A DNA stretch of 18,908 nucleotides, taken from assembly GCA_003522145.1 (NCBI GenBank), contig DPGD01000026.1, positions 527-19,434 on the forward strand, read 5' to 3'. Position 1 is the stretch's first letter. Each line of letters starts with the position of its first letter. Below, piece by piece: positions 7,913 through 14,848 of the stretch. A program made the translations under genes and the position numbers. The notes beneath the pieces are model-generated. The model was not told the DNA's origin and did not search any database. It worked only from the letters and a program-made list of their open reading frames with translations. Origin of the DNA: Clostridiales bacterium (lineage in GTDB: Bacteria > Bacillota > Clostridia > Oscillospirales > CAG-272).

Positions 7913-8848
7913 ATGGCACAGATTACCGCAAAAGATGTGGCTGCCCTGCGCGCAAAGACCGGCTTGGGTATGATGGATTGCAAAAAGGCTCTGGTGGAAG
8001 CGGAGGGCGATGTGGAAGCTGCCGTGAAGATCCTCAGAGAAAAGGGATTGGCCACTGCCGCTAAGAAAGAGGGCAGAATTGCCGCCGAAGGAATTGTGGA
8101 CATTCTGAAGGTGGGCGATACCACTGCTATGATCGAAGTCAACTCCGAAACCGACTTCGTGGCTAAGAACGATTCCTTCAAGGAATTTGTGAAGGGTCTG
8201 TTGAAGACCATTATCGAGACCAAGCCTGCTACCGTTGAGGAGCTGGCAACCAAGACCTATTCCGGCACGGCGCAGACTGTTCAGGAAGAGCTGACCGAGA
8301 AGATCGCACAGATCGGCGAGAAGCTGTCCATCCGCAGATTTGTAATCGTAGAGGGTACGACCACCACCTACATTCACGGCATGGGACAGACCGGTGTTAT
8401 TGTAAAGTTTAACGCTGACGATGCTGCCAAGAACAACGCCGGCTTTGCCGAAGCCACCAAGAATGTGGCTCTTCAGATTGCCGCCGGAAATCCTCCCTCC
8501 TATGTGTCCAAAGAGGATGTGCCCGCTGCTGCTGTGGAAGAGGAGCTGTCCATTCAGGTTGCCGCCGCAAAGAACGATCCGAAGCTGGCAAGCAAACCCG
8601 ACGATGTGCTGAAGAAGATTGTTTCCGGTAAGATGGGCAAGCTGTTCTACGACAAGGTCTGCCTGCTGGAGCAGCCCTATGTGAAGGATGACTCCATGAA
8701 TGTGGGCAAGTATCTGGAGACCGTTTCCAAGGAGTTGGGCGGTTCCGTAAAGGTTGCCTCCTTCGTCATCTACGAAAAGGGTGAGGGCATTCAGAAGAGA
8801 GAAGAGAACTTTGCCGAAGAAATCGCCAAGATGACCGGCAAGGCATAA
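7913..8848 (+). CDS. tsf: Elongation factor Ts
   Basis: EF-Ts is the guanine-nucleotide exchange factor that regenerates EF-Tu-GTP in translation. The 311-residue protein starts with the UBA-like domain (KDVAALRAKTGLGMMDCKKAL) and has the EF-Tu-contacting TDFVAKND motif at residues 80-87. Two core subdomains follow and the length is normal for a full EF-Ts. The ribosome binding site is AGAAGGAG, 19 nt after the rpsB stop. In many Firmicutes pyrH and frr follow; here two terminators end the operon at once. Confidence 0.97.
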   Translation: MAQITAKDVAALRAKTGLGMMDCKKALVEAEGDVEAAVKILREKGLATAAKKEGRIAAEGIVDILKVGDTTAMIEVNSETDFVAKNDSFKEFVKGLLKTIIETKPATVEELATKTYSGTAQTVQEELTEKIAQIGEKLSIRRFVIVEGTTTTYIHGMGQTGVIVKFNADDAAKNNAGFAEATKNVALQIAAGNPPSYVSKEDVPAAAVEEELSIQVAAAKNDPKLASKPDDVLKKIVSGKMGKLFYDKVCLLEQPYVKDDSMNVGKYLETVSKELGGSVKVASFVIYEKGEGIQKREENFAEEIAKMTGKA

Positions 8849-8865
8849 TTCCGAAAATTCAGAAT

Positions 8866-8898
8866 GGGGCTGTAAAAAACTCGCTTTTTTACAGCCCC
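8866..8898 (+). terminator. First terminator after tsf
   Basis: GGGGCTGTAAAAAA (8866-8879) pairs with TTTTTTACAGCCCC (8885-8898) around a 5-nt loop. There is no long U-run after the stem, but the stem itself carries six T. Confidence 0.8.
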
Positions 8899-8906
8899 TC
8901 CAAAAT

Positions 8907-8930
8907 GCCGGTTGAGATACCGGCTTTTTT
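8907..8930 (+). terminator. Second terminator after tsf
   Basis: GCCGGT (8907-8912) and ACCGGC (8919-8924) form a 6-bp stem with a 6-nt loop, followed by TTTTTT (8925-8930). It backs up the hairpin 8 nt upstream. The following 135 nt to the ogt stop hold nothing I can identify. Confidence 0.85.
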
Positions 8931-9065
8931 ATGCGGTCTTGGACGGTTTTGTCCGCAAGAAATATGGAAAGAAGCTTCTGGTCGGAAAAGAGAAGCCGAT
9001 TAGGCCCGAAAACAGGCGGCACGGTCGGGGCGGCTGTTTCAAGTCCAAAATACCCGATTTGTGGC

Positions 9066-9563
9066 TCAGAAAGAACTGTTTTCCAACCGGAGAAGGGCAG
9101 CCTTGCGTTCCAATCCGCCGGCATAGCCCACCAGACTTCCGTTTTGGCCCACAACCCGATGGCAGGGGATCAGAAGGGAGATCGGGTTCCGCCCGACGGC
9201 ACCTCCGATGGCTCTGGGAGCGCTTCTTTTCCCCGTTCTTTGACAAAGAAGTTCAGAAAGTTCTTTGTAGGTGACCGTTTTTCCGTAAGGGATTTCCCTT
9301 AAAAGAGCCCAGACGCTTTTCTGAAAGTCGGTGCCGGCAGGAGCAAGAGGCAGGGAACCAAAATCCGGCTGTTTCCGTTCAAAGTACCGGATAAGCAAGG
9401 TGCGGGCTTCGAGAAAAACCGGCAGTTCGGTCAAGGGCTGTTTTTCGATTCCCGTCGGCAGATGCCTTTGTCCGGCAAAATACAGTCCCGTCAGCGCAGT
9501 GCCGTCGGATACGAGAAAAATTTTCCCCAAAGGCGAAGAAAAAGAGAAAAAAGCAGAATCCAT
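9066..9563 (-). CDS. ogt: Methylated-DNA--protein-cysteine methyltransferase
   Basis: This suicide DNA-repair enzyme moves the methyl group from O6-methylguanine (and O4-methylthymine) to its own cysteine. The 165-residue product ends in the diagnostic active-site block IPCHRVVG, with the acceptor cysteine at C134, preceded by the DNA-binding wing RAIGGAVGRNP (about 117-127). The N-terminal half is the RNase H-like domain of Ogt/MGMT proteins. There is no Ada-type regulatory domain. The frame is open to 9608, but ATG 9563 is chosen because GGGAGG lies 6 nt upstream and the longer start has none. A good promoter precedes it, so it is a single-gene unit. Confidence 0.93.
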   Translation of the reverse strand: MDSAFFSFSSPLGKIFLVSDGTALTGLYFAGQRHLPTGIEKQPLTELPVFLEARTLLIRYFERKQPDFGSLPLAPAGTDFQKSVWALLREIPYGKTVTYKELSELLCQRTGKRSAPRAIGGAVGRNPISLLIPCHRVVGQNGSLVGYAGGLERKAALLRLENSSF

Positions 9564-9606
9564 GGTGGCCTCCCTAGGGCTTTCGGAATGTTCTTCTGTA
9601 CTTTGC

Positions 9607-9635
9607 ATGATACAACAGAATCAATTGTTTGTCAA
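9607..9635 (-). promoter_or_regulatory. Promoter of ogt
   Basis: On the minus strand a perfect TTGACA (9635-9630) and TATCAT (9612-9607) are 17 bp apart. The expected start near 9600 leaves a leader of about 37 nt before ATG 9563. Confidence 0.82.
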
Positions 9636-9672
9636 GAAAAGAGAGCAGCCAGCTCTTTGTTTTATGTGTTGA

Positions 9673-9741
9673 ACGGTATACACACGCCGCAGGCGTATTT
9701 CATACTGCGAAGCATTCACCCGTCTGAAAGGTGAATTTCAT
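9673..9741. repeat. Degenerate tandem short hairpins spaced by ATTTCAT
   Basis: ACGCC-GCA-GGCGT (about 9682-9694) is followed by ATTTCAT. A second unit, TTCACC...GGTGAA (about 9715-9736), is followed by TTTCATT. This looks like a decayed array of mini-palindromes joined by a constant ATTTCAT spacer. I see no coding role. Confidence 0.45.
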
Positions 9742-9743
9742 TG

Positions 9744-9775
9744 AAAAAAGCACTTGCGAGAGCAAGTGCTTTTTT
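9744..9775. terminator. Strong bidirectional terminator-like hairpin
   Basis: AAAAAAGCACTTGC (9744-9757) pairs with GCAAGTGCTTTTTT (9762-9775) around a GAGA loop. The A-run and T-run allow function on both strands. No coding region ends into it from the plus strand, since ogt and its promoter point left. A putative minus-strand transcript from the promoter at 9930-9902 would end here. Confidence 0.75.
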
Positions 9776-9784
9776 CTGTGGTTA

Positions 9785-9887
9785 GCGATCAATTTGGATC
9801 GGTTCGCCTTATTTCCCCGCCTTTTCGGGCTTTTTTCAAAAAACCAAGCGATCAATTTGGATCGGGCAAGCGGTCAATTTGGATCGG
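9785..9887. repeat. Three direct copies of an 18-bp GATCAATTTGGATC motif
   Basis: GCGATCAATTTGGATCGG occurs at 9785-9802 and 9848-9865, and as GCGGTCAATTTGGATCGG at 9870-9887. Each copy has short CGATC/GATCG arms. A fourth copy, inverted, lies at 15346-15362 right after tRNA-Tyr. Copies one and two are 63 bp apart, two and three 22 bp. Confidence 0.85.
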
Positions 9888-9901
9888 CTCTTTACCCTTA
9901 T

Positions 9902-9930
9902 TTTGTAGCATACCGAAGCAGATTTGTCAA
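9902..9930 (-). promoter_or_regulatory. Possible minus-strand promoter facing the repeats
   Basis: On the minus strand a perfect TTGACA (9930-9925) and TACAAA (9907-9902) are 17 bp apart, with a TGC extended -10. It points across the three repeats to the terminator hairpin at 9775-9744, not at any coding region. The -10 matches only four of six consensus bases. Confidence 0.5.
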
Positions 9931-9965
9931 TAACTTTTTTTGCAACAATCAATTTTCATGTCATT

Positions 9966-10403
9966 TCAATCATCCGGCATGAACCGCGCAACAAATTCGG
10001 ATTTGATTTCGTAAACATCATAAACCGGAATTCTTGTTTTGTCCTGAAGAACGATCACCCGTTCAAATTCATCAATCATATCAACCTTTCCTTCAGTCGT
10101 AACGTAGGCGCCGCCGCTCTTTCTCGGATCCGGCACAAAATATGTGGCGGTGATTGTCGGCTCTTCATCAATATGATCAATGAGAATCTGCAATTGCAAA
10201 TCGATGCGCGCTTTTGCATCTTCGTCAAGTTCAATCCGTTGGTCTGTTGTTCTTGCGACCTCGGCAACCACACCGTCATATCCTGTCAGCGCCGCAAAGG
10301 GGCTGAACTGCGCAGCGTAACTGTCACATCCAAGCTGCGGATGACGCTGAGAAACGTGATGAGGCAAATTTATTATATCGTCATATTTGTGTTCATTGTT
10401 CAT
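9966..10403 (-). CDS. YolD-like family protein
   Basis: The 145-residue protein has the family pattern: a Lys/Asp-rich start ending in YDDIINLPHHVS, then AAQFSPFAALTGYD, an acidic helix with RTTDQRIELDEDAK, the TATYFVPDPRKSGGAYVTTEG strand region and VIVLQDKTRIPVYDVYEI. YolD-like proteins are often encoded beside Y-family (UmuC-like) DNA polymerases, but none is present here, so it is solitary or its partner was lost. Their biochemical role is not settled. It lies 52 nt after the GNAT fragment on the same strand. The ribosome binding site is weak. Sequence around it is AT-richer than the core genes. Confidence 0.8.
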   Translation of the reverse strand: MNNEHKYDDIINLPHHVSQRHPQLGCDSYAAQFSPFAALTGYDGVVAEVARTTDQRIELDEDAKARIDLQLQILIDHIDEEPTITATYFVPDPRKSGGAYVTTEGKVDMIDEFERVIVLQDKTRIPVYDVYEIKSEFVARFMPDD

Positions 10404-10455
10404 ATCATCATCTCTATTTCTGCAAGCTGAAAACCGCCAGTGCGAAAAAGAATGC

Positions 10456-10860
10456 TTACTCTAACTCCAATTTATAAAAGTGGGCGTCAAAATAGGTTTC
10501 TTCTCCCCATTTTTTATAGCGCGTTTTTCTGCACTCTGAAAACCCAAATTTGCGAAGAAGCGCAACCGATGCAAGATTGTTATCTGCCACTTCGCCCGTG
10601 ATGGACTTGCCGCCATCCGCTTTAACCCAATGAATTATGGCATCAATAACTTCTGTTCCGAGACCTTCCTTCCAATGATCTTTTGAGATGCAATACCCGA
10701 TATCGTAATTTCCTTTTTCGGGAAATATGCAACAAGTGCCAACAGGCGTACCATCCACTTTCAATTCTGCAACCAGATAGTATCCCTCGGGGTTGTCTTC
10801 CATTTCATCGACACATTTGAGATATGCTTCATCCATGTTCTCAAAAATAGGATCGCTCAT
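10456..10860 (-). pseudogene. GNAT acetyltransferase, N-terminally truncated
   Basis: The 134-residue frame has the acetyl-CoA binding core of a RimJ/RimL-type GNAT: YDIGYCISKDHWKEGLGTEV with AIIHWV after it, then DNNLASVALLRKFGFSE, the ASxxLxxKxGF motif of the family. Full members are about 170-185 residues, so roughly the first 40 are missing. In frame, coding-like sequence continues upstream of the ATG to a TAA at about 10903, next to the insertion sequence, which suggests the IS or its arrival removed the 5' end. There is no convincing ribosome binding site at 10860. Substrate is unknown. Confidence 0.72.
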
Positions 10861-10910
10861 ATTTGAAGAAATATTAAATGGTAAATCATATAAATCAGTT
10901 TAATTAATGT

Positions 10911-12341
10911 CTACTGAACAAACCGCAATTTTTTCTGCGGCAGTCTGATCGCAAACAAAAATATCAAAAATCGCAAAAGAGCATGTTGAATCCTTCTGAG
11001 ATTCAACACGAGAACAGACATAGCGACGGTGTGCGCTGCTGTTTCTTCCAGCTTTGCACTAATACATCCCATGCCGCATTTGCGCTTGGCAAGACTGAAT
11101 CTTCGTTCAACCTCCACGCGTTCGCATTCATCTATGTGCGCCTGTTTCCTGTCCTGATCGGTCACTTTCTTCGGTCTGCCGAGAGCCGGTCCTGAAAGCC
11201 GTATGCCACATTCTTTGCAATATTGAAGATTATCCCGATTCCGATAAATCTTGTCCGCAAGTATCCGACTCGGATAGTGTCCTTCGCGTTCACGGAAACG
11301 CTCCGCGATCAACTGCAGATTTCCGGCTTCGTTGTATGCGTCAAACGAGTGATATTCCAACCGTGTCCAACCGTCAACCACACTGATATCGAGTTTCATG
11401 CCGAACTCCACAGGCGCCGCCGCTTTTCCTCTTACAATGGGACTGACAAACGGCTGACTGACGCTGACGATCCGGTCGGGAACACTGTGCGTATTGTTAT
11501 CGTACATGTACTTCTGCTGTTCATAGATCTTTCGCAGCGTTTCAAGACGTTCCTGTTCTTTTGGTTTCAGCGTCTTACCCATGGATAGCTTTCCGTCTAT
11601 ACTGTCAAGATCGCGTTTGAGATAGCCCAACTGTTTCTTTATTGCTTTTCTTGTTTTATTTGCGGTGTGTTTGCGGCTGCGTGCATATTTCAGATAATCT
11701 TTTCTTGCGCGTTTGCGATAGTTACGGGGTTTCTTGCCGTCTGCCGGATCATGCAGTTCGTCAATCAGCTTTTCAGCGTTTTCACGCGCTTCGTTCAGAA
11801 GTGACACATCCTGTGGATATCTGATATTTGACGGTGCGCAGGTCGCGTCGATCGTCAAAGTTCCGCTATTTGAGTTTCCGTCACCGTGTATGTCATTTTT
11901 ATCGTCTTTGTCATCGTCATTCTTCTTTTTCTCTGCAGCTTTGGCGTCGCGGATGATCATTTCGTTGATCTCCCCGAGCACTTCCGGCGTAAGACGCTTA
12001 CGGATATATACCATCAGCGACGGATCAAACGGCAAATGCTCATCATCATACCCTTCATAGCCGCAGAAATACTGCAGATAGGGATTCTCCTGTATCTGCA
12101 ATCCTATTTCTTCGTCGGTGTATCCGTATTCAGCTTGAATGGTTCGCGCTCCGAGCGCAAGACGCAGAGGTTTTGCAACGTTTCCCTTCCGGTTCGTGAA
12201 CAACGCGGCGTACCGCTTCTCTATTTCGTTCAACGGTATTATCTGTGCTTTCTTTACCCAGCGGTTATCTTCCTTTAAGTGCATCCCCACCGGCTGCTTG
12301 AAATCCATCAGGCTGATCTGTCCGTTACTGTATCGATACAT
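10911..12341 (-). CDS. IS5/IS1182-like DDE transposase
   Basis: The 476-residue product has the N-terminal IS1182-type domain (SLMDFKQPVG, then AALFTNRKGNVAKPLRLALGA and LPFDPSLMVYIRKRLTPEVL). A charged Lys/Asp linker follows, then the catalytic domain, with the first Asp in TLTIDATCAP, the second in ILADKIYRNRDN and the Glu in the ECERVEVERRFSLAKRKCG region. The frame is open to 12518, but ATG 12341 is preceded by GAGGTG at the right distance. It appears intact. Element ends are uncertain: AACAAACCGCAA at the left (about 10916) and AACAAATTGCAC read inward from the right (about 12436) match at 9 of 12 bases. Confidence 0.85.
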   Translation of the reverse strand: MYRYSNGQISLMDFKQPVGMHLKEDNRWVKKAQIIPLNEIEKRYAALFTNRKGNVAKPLRLALGARTIQAEYGYTDEEIGLQIQENPYLQYFCGYEGYDDEHLPFDPSLMVYIRKRLTPEVLGEINEMIIRDAKAAEKKKNDDDKDDKNDIHGDGNSNSGTLTIDATCAPSNIRYPQDVSLLNEARENAEKLIDELHDPADGKKPRNYRKRARKDYLKYARSRKHTANKTRKAIKKQLGYLKRDLDSIDGKLSMGKTLKPKEQERLETLRKIYEQQKYMYDNNTHSVPDRIVSVSQPFVSPIVRGKAAAPVEFGMKLDISVVDGWTRLEYHSFDAYNEAGNLQLIAERFREREGHYPSRILADKIYRNRDNLQYCKECGIRLSGPALGRPKKVTDQDRKQAHIDECERVEVERRFSLAKRKCGMGCISAKLEETAAHTVAMSVLVLNLRRIQHALLRFLIFLFAIRLPQKKLRFVQ

Positions 12342-12440
12342 ATGACACCTCAAGTGCAAGGCTTTTGCCCTGTTTTCGCTCATTATCTGTAAGTCCATGA
12401 TATGACAATAAAGCGCTTCCTTTTGTGCAATTTGTTGCTT
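10911..12440 (-). mobile_element. IS1182-like insertion sequence (approximate limits)
   Basis: The element is defined by the transposase and weak imperfect end similarity. A truncated GNAT gene lies at its left and a truncated nucleotidyltransferase at its right. I could not find a clean target duplication, so the insertion was probably followed by deletion, or the limits are off by some bases. Confidence 0.5.
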
Positions 12441-12744
12441 CAAGAAAAGGAAGCAATACTGGATCATTAAAAATCTGATTAGTATAATATAGGCAATAAT
12501 ATAAATACTCTTTGACATTAAGTTCGTCTGCTAAACTGACAAGTTTTTTTATATTTAGGTGAGAGTTTTTTAGAGCAAAGTACAAATCAAAAAACAATTC
12601 AAAACTTAACCCTTTTTTTGCGAGGATGTAAATTGAATTCATGTCTTTATAATGATGTAAACATAATTCAATATACGCAGCTTCTGGTGATAATTTTTTG
12701 AATGAAATACCAAATAATTTTTTGAACTCGGTGTTTTGGAGCAA
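12437..12744 (-). pseudogene. C-terminal fragment of an uncharacterised nucleotidyltransferase (NTP_transf_5-like)
   Basis: The frame begins at a TTG with no ribosome binding site and shows only about 100 residues: LSPEAAYIELCLHHYKDMNS, SIYILAKKGLSFELFFDLYF, KKLVSLADELNVKEYLYYCL and FNDPVLLPFLEA. The clustered SPE...LCLHHYKD and the helical tail resemble the C-terminal part of PF14907 proteins, which are 300 residues or more. The reading runs on into the IS to 12325, but those residues are IS sequence. The 5' part is missing, replaced near 12745-12780 by an oppositely oriented fragment. The family call is from pattern only. Confidence 0.5.
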
Positions 12745-12785
12745 TTGAATTGTGATAATACACCATCACAGTCACACACTAGTAC

Positions 12786-13057
12786 TTTTTTTATTGCAGT
12801 TTCATTAGTACTAACGGGTTTTTACGGTATTTCAAAATGCTTCTGTGTATGCATTATCACTAAATGAGAATATACAACTTGTAAAAAGCATGAGCGAGGA
12901 GCAATTAAATAACGCTTTAGATAAAATGAACATTGCCGAAATTCTCAAAAAGAATAACGCCACTCTTAATTCACCCGTAACAAAAGAATTTGATAATAAG
13001 AAACAAATATTCTTTCTGATTATAGGCAAGAATTATGGCCGTATTACTATTCGATGA
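12786..13057 (+). pseudogene. Frameshifted remnant of a small secreted-type protein
   Basis: Reading from about 12787, one frame gives FFIAVSLVLTGFYGIS, a typical signal-peptide core but without a start codon. The next frame, from about 12833, continues QNASVYALSLNENIQLVKSM and then SEEQLNNALDKMNIAEILKK, rich in Asn, Lys and Glu, to a TGA at 13055. The two fit together as one precursor broken by a single-base shift. The second part is open from a GTG at 12845 with no good ribosome binding site. I do not recognise the family. A further in-frame stretch starting MEFQCYLNDENNYESVLKML ends near 13129. Confidence 0.4.
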
Positions 13058-13197
13058 ATGGAGTTCCAATGTTATCTGAATGATGAAAACAATTATGAAT
13101 CTGTTTTGAAAATGTTATCTGAGGTCTAAATAGCTCACTGAAAACTACATTTGAATGGTCGAATAGTTGCGCGCTTGTATCAAAGCTTTAGTCTTAT

Positions 13198-13291
13198 TGA
13201 ATATGTCGCAGCAAACTGAACACCTCGGCCGGACGGATTGAACAGTCGCGACGCTGAAAACTGAACAGTTGCGTCGGAGTAGTTGGACAGC
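13198..13291 (+). repeat. IS21-type terminal repeat block A
   Basis: After GAATATGTCG there are four repeats of a TGAACA core at 13217, 13239, 13262 and (as TGGACAGC) 13284, spaced 22-23 bp. The spacers contain GTCG/CGAC elements. Multiple spaced repeats bound by the IstA transposase are typical of IS21-family ends. Confidence 0.6.
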
Positions 13292-13390
13292 AGAAACCAT
13301 AACAGCAAGTGTAGATACATGTTAAGCGTTGGTTTTTAGGGTGCGGCTCTCCGCCGTCGAGGTGCGGCTAAAACTCCGTGCAACTGTGGT

Positions 13391-13506
13391 GAATATGTCG
13401 GCGAGGTTGAACACCTCTGCCGTTGTGAATTGAACACCTTCGTCGCTGAAAACTCAACAGTGCCGTCGCTCGAAACTGTACACCTTCGACGGCATGGTTG
13501 TACATT
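13391..13506 (+). repeat. IS21-type terminal repeat block B
   Basis: It starts with the same GAATATGTCG as block A. Five cores follow at 13408 (TGAACACC), 13431 (TGAACACC), 13454 (TCAACAGT), 13477 (TGTACACC) and 13499 (TGTACATT), again at 22-23 bp. It is in the same orientation as block A and runs into the promoter at 13505. The 110 bp between the blocks hold a short repeat of GGTGCGGCT and nothing else I can name. Confidence 0.65.
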
Positions 13507-13533
13507 GACAAAATGAAAATATAGCGGTATCAT
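13505..13533 (+). promoter_or_regulatory. Consensus promoter of the candidate ncRNA
   Basis: A perfect TTGACA (13505-13510) and TATCAT (13528-13533) are exactly 17 bp apart. The -35 box overlaps the last IS21 repeat core, so a bound transposase could control it. Expected start is near 13541. Confidence 0.75.
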
Positions 13534-13540
13534 ATAATTG

Positions 13541-13644
13541 CTTTTAGCCGTACGGGAGGATAGGGCAACGCAGGAGTGCGACCCGAATGTCCGATACGGG
13601 GTTTAGCAAGGAGAGTGATGCCGGGGGCGTCACTCTTTTCTTTT
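13541..13644 (+). ncRNA. Candidate structured small RNA beside the IS21 remnant
   Basis: The expected transcript is about 100 nt. CCGTACGG (13548-13555) pairs with CCG-A-TACGG (13591-13599, one bulged A). Inside it, GGG (13563-13565) pairs with CCC (13582-13584), and CGCA-GGAG-TGCG (13569-13580) forms the tip. A terminator hairpin with a T-run ends it at 13613-13644. There is no credible reading frame in it. It runs on the opposite strand to istB and converges with it. I do not recognise the family; an untranslated IS leader is the main alternative. Confidence 0.55.
13613..13644 (+). terminator. Terminator of the candidate ncRNA
   Basis: GAGTGATGCC (13613-13622), loop GGG, GGCGTCACTC (13626-13635) gives a 10-bp stem with one G-U pair, followed by TTTTCTTTT. 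Further hairpins follow: ATGC/GCAT near 13645-13658, then TCGGGC-AGA-GCCCGA (13704-13718) and GAGCC-GAA-GGCTC (13720-13732) just past the istB stop. Confidence 0.88.
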
Positions 13645-13733
13645 ATGCGAGAAAGCATAACACCACTCTCCTTGGAAAACCTTGAATGCGTTAAACTCCG
13701 GGTTCGGGCAGAGCCCGATGAGCCGAAGGCTCC

Positions 13734-14486
13734 TTACGCATCGTTTTCTTTGACGCCTTTCCGCTTACGCATCGATTCTTTACAGTCGATTACGATGCTG
13801 TATGAATCGTGAACGATACGGTCGCAGATGGCGTCGGCAAGTATCGGATCGCCGATCTTTTCCCGCCAGCCCGGGACGTCGAACTGAGAGCAGAATATCG
13901 TAGACGCCTTCTTGTATCTCGCCTCTGCAATTTCGAGAAGATCTCTCGCTTCGGTCTCCTTGAGCGGGTAAAGCAGCCATTCATCCAGGATGAGCAGCGC
14001 CGGTTTCTTGTACTGCTGTATGACCTTGGGGTACGTTCCGTTCCCACGGGCGATGGCAAGCTCGGTAAGCAGCTCCGGAAGTCTGACATAGCGTACCTGA
14101 AGAAAACTGCGCGCCGCCGCCATACCGAGCGCGCATGCGATATATGTCTTGCCCGAGCCTGTCGCGCCGAGCAGAAGGATGTTGTGCCGCTCCGTGATGA
14201 AATTGCAGGTGGATAGCCGCGCTATCTACGCCTGATCCAGATTTCTGTCGGCGTGGTACTCGATATCCTCAACACAAGCGCCGGACTCGGCGAACTTCGC
14301 CTGCTTGATGAGCCGTTTCAAATGATTGTTCTTGCGGGAGCTCCATTCCTGATCTACCAGCAAGCCGAAACGGTCCTCGAATGACATCTTTGAAATATTC
14401 GGATCGGTCAGTTGATCCGTGAACGCTTTCGCCATTGCGGTAAGGCGCATTTCGTACAGTTTGTTTACCGTGTTTTCCGTGAGCAT
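13734..14486 (-). pseudogene. istB: IS21-family helper ATPase IstB, with an internal amber codon
   Basis: IstB is the AAA+ ATPase that assists the IstA transposase. The frame encodes about 250 codons: the N-terminal helical domain (NKLYEMRLTAMAKAF), then Walker A GATGSGKT, Walker B LLILDEWLL, a sensor region with STIFCSQFDVPGWREKIGD, and DAICDRIVHDSY. It is interrupted by one in-frame TAG at 14226-14228, between RNLDQA and IARLSTC, where the family normally reads through with a sense codon. The two halves are in the same frame, so this is a point nonsense change, not a deletion. The start ATG overlaps the istA stop as TGATG. The GC is higher than in the flanking AT-rich fragments. Confidence 0.88.
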
Positions 14487-14848
14487 CACTTCTGCCTCTC
14501 TTCGTAGTATTCAGCGCCTCGGGTGAAGCCGTACTGAGAGGAAGAAGGACATTCTTCCGGTTGTTCGGCACATTGATCCTGTCCGGAAGAAAGAATCGCC
14601 TGTATGTTTTTGAGAGACGGTCTCGGTGTAAAGGTCAAAGCCTTTTTACAGGCGTTTTCAAGACGCTCGTTCGAGTATTTGTCGGCGAGCTTCAGAATGC
14701 CCATACACGCCTTGTATCCTTGCTGTTCCACCTTGTAGCCGGAAAGAAGGGCGTCTATGACGGTATTCGTATTTACACCTATTTTCGCCGCCCATTTGCG
14801 GAAGCGGTCTCCGTTCCACTGAACGTATTGTTGATGATTCGGCGGCAT
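14486..14848 (-). pseudogene. istA: C-terminal stump of IS21-family transposase IstA
   Basis: Only about 120 residues remain: PPNHQQYVQWNGDRFRKWAA, the VEQQGYKACMGILKLADKYS block, RLENACKKALTFTPRPSLKN and IQAILSSGQDQ. These match the C-terminal end of IS21 IstA proteins, which are usually about 400-520 residues. The integrase-like DDE core and the HTH are missing. Upstream, the sequence changes to the unrelated gene at 15083. It keeps the normal overlap with istB. Confidence 0.85.

Noticed and set aside
7610..9154. A 514-codon minus-strand open frame opposite rpsB and tsf
   Set aside because: It is antisense to two certain genes, its composition is Leu/His/Gly-rich noise, and it has no start context. 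It is a codon-bias shadow.
13198..13506. A CRISPR array, because of cores every 22-23 bp
   Set aside because: The repeated core is only about 8 bp and degenerate, the spacers are themselves similar, and no cas gene is present; IS21 ends explain it better.
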